Positions 21,443 through 22,530 of a DNA stretch of 22,530 bases are shown in pieces; position 1 is the first letter of the stretch; each line of letters opens with the position of its first letter. Both the position numbers and the translations under genes were made by a program. Source of the stretch: Chelatococcus sp. (GTDB taxonomy: Bacteria > Pseudomonadota > Alphaproteobacteria > Rhizobiales > Beijerinckiaceae); contig QFQY01000069.1 of assembly GCA_003248805.1 (NCBI GenBank), positions 1 to 22,530 on the forward strand, given 5' to 3'. Below the pieces are notes generated by a model, which saw only the letters and a program-made list of their open reading frames with translations, was not told where the DNA came from and ran no database searches.

Positions 21443-22530
21443 TCAGTTGGCGAAACGGAAATGCAGCACGTCGCCGTCGGCGACGACATACTCCTTGCCC
21501 TCGAGCCGGAACTTGCCGGCCTCGCGTGCACCGGCCTCGCCCTTGTGGGCGACATAGTCGGCGAAGGCGATCGTCTCGGCGCGGATATAGCCCTTCTCGA
21601 AATCGCTATGGATGACCCCCGCGGCGGCCGGGCCCTTGGTGCCCTTCTCGATGGTCCAGGCGCGCGCCTCCTTGGGGCCGACCGTGAAGTAGGTGACGAG
21701 GTTCAGGAGCGCGTAGCCGGCGCGGATGACGCGGTTGAGGCCGGGTTCAGCCAGGCCGACGGCTTCCAGATAGTCCTTCTGGTCGTCGGGCGGGAGAACG
21801 GCGATCTCGCTCTCGATCTTGGCCGAGACCACGACCGCGACCGCGTTCTCCTCCGCCGCGCGCGCCTTCACCGCCTCCGAGAAGGCGTTGCCCTTGTCGG
21901 CGCTGGCCTCCTCGACATTGCAGACATAGAGCACGGGCTTCGACGAGAGCAGGCCCAGCATCTCGAAGGCCTTGCGCTCCTCGGCCGCCACCTGGACGAG
22001 GCGGGCGGGCTTGCCGTCACGCAGCAGGACGAGGCAGCGGTTCATCAGCTCGGCCAGCTCCTTGGCCTCCTTGTCGCCGGCCTTGGCCTTCTTCTCCAGC
22101 GGCTGGACGCGCTTCTCGAGGCTTTCGAGATCGGCCAGCATCAGCTCGGTCTCGATGATCTCGATGTCGTTGATCGGCGCGACCTTGCCCTCGACATGGG
22201 TGATGTCGCCATCCTCGAAGCAGCGCACGACATGAGCGATGGCGTCGCATTCGCGGATGTTGGCGAGGAACTGGTTGCCGAGCCCTTCACCCTTCGACGC
22301 GCCGCGCACGAGGCCGGCGATGTCGACGAAGGTCAGGCGTGTCGGAATGATGTCCTTGGAGCCGGCGATCGCCGCGAGCTGCTCGAGCCGGTCGTCGGGC
22401 ACCGCGACGTCGCCGACATTCGGCTCGATCGTGCAGAAGGGATAGTTGGCCGCCTGCGCCGCCGCCGTCTGCGTCAGCGCGTTGAAGAGGGTCGACTTGC
22501 CGACATTCGGCAGGCCGACGATACCGCATT
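21443..22530 (-). CDS. ychF: Redox-regulated ATPase YchF, extreme N-terminus missing
   Basis: The Obg-family P-loop ATPase YchF/OLA1, which binds ribosomes and responds to oxidative stress. All but about the first four codons is present; the visible part begins CGIVGLPNVGKST, so the start should lie about ten bases beyond the right edge and the full length would be about 365 residues. Visible domains: P-loop near residue 10-16, the G3-like DIAGLVRGASKGEGLG, and the NVEE motif in YVCNVEEAS, which replaces NKxD and explains ATP rather than GTP use. A C-terminal TGS domain (TYFTVGPKEARAWTIEKG onward) is intact. It precedes the MaoC gene on the same strand. Confidence 0.97.
   Translation of the reverse strand, partial: CGIVGLPNVGKSTLFNALTQTAAAQAANYPFCTIEPNVGDVAVPDDRLEQLAAIAGSKDIIPTRLTFVDIAGLVRGASKGEGLGNQFLANIRECDAIAHVVRCFEDGDITHVEGKVAPINDIEIIETELMLADLESLEKRVQPLEKKAKAGDKEAKELAELMNRCLVLLRDGKPARLVQVAAEERKAFEMLGLLSSKPVLYVCNVEEASADKGNAFSEAVKARAAEENAVAVVVSAKIESEIAVLPPDDQKDYLEAVGLAEPGLNRVIRAGYALLNLVTYFTVGPKEARAWTIEKGTKGPAAAGVIHSDFEKGYIRAETIAFADYVAHKGEAGAREAGKFRLEGKEYVVADGDVLHFRFAN

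Noticed and set aside
1..22530. Search for defence systems, prophage, insertion sequences, CRISPR arrays and tRNA genes
   Set aside because: Every sizeable gap was read, and no repeats with spacers, transposase, integrase, toxin-antitoxin pair or cloverleaf was found. All genes look like chromosomal housekeeping or conserved unknowns.

Overview
The window is high-GC, densely packed bacterial chromosome. The three-gene bc1 operon with split cytochrome b and c1, the trmL-hemF pair, DUF1285, DUF6111 and the MoxR/DUF58/DUF4159 operon together point to an alphaproteobacterium of the Hyphomicrobiales (Rhizobiales), Bosea-like by general resemblance. That placement is inference from gene content. 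I see no phage, transposase, CRISPR array, tRNA or rRNA. This is core-genome sequence with a few intergenic palindromic repeats.

Layout. Positions 1-5783 (minus strand) hold a tight operon: MoxR ATPase, DUF58 protein, a 939-residue BatA/DUF4159 membrane protein, and a second membrane protein with a von Willebrand-like site that runs off the left edge. Divergently, 5988-8783 (plus) carries DUF1285, a CoA-type Nudix hydrolase, DUF6111 and the CCA-adding enzyme, mostly joined by ATGA overlaps. Positions 8788-10188 (minus) hold hemF and trmL. Positions 10250-11503 (minus) hold a tandem universal stress protein and an unassigned 126-residue protein. An ABC exporter (11778-13652) precedes the cytochrome bc1 operon petABC (13829-16622), which ends in a strong intrinsic terminator.

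The most coherent pathway is at 16861-20399. It encodes mtnP, apt, mtnA and a fuculose-phosphate-type class II aldolase, preceded by a 35-residue membrane micro-ORF whose stop overlaps the mtnP start. No mtnB, mtnC or mtnD is present in the window. The set matches the DHAP shunt, in which methylthioadenosine and 5'-deoxyadenosine are phosphorolysed, isomerised and cleaved to dihydroxyacetone phosphate plus an aldehyde, while apt recycles the adenine. Two different palindromic repeats flank apt. The window closes with a tandem double-hotdog MaoC protein and the nearly complete ychF gene, both on the minus strand.

The best leads are the methylthioadenosine/deoxyadenosine salvage cluster, its micro-ORF and structured leader, the paired inverted repeats ahead of petA, and the repeats around apt. 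Most of the very long reverse-strand reading frames are by-products of high GC content and were discarded.
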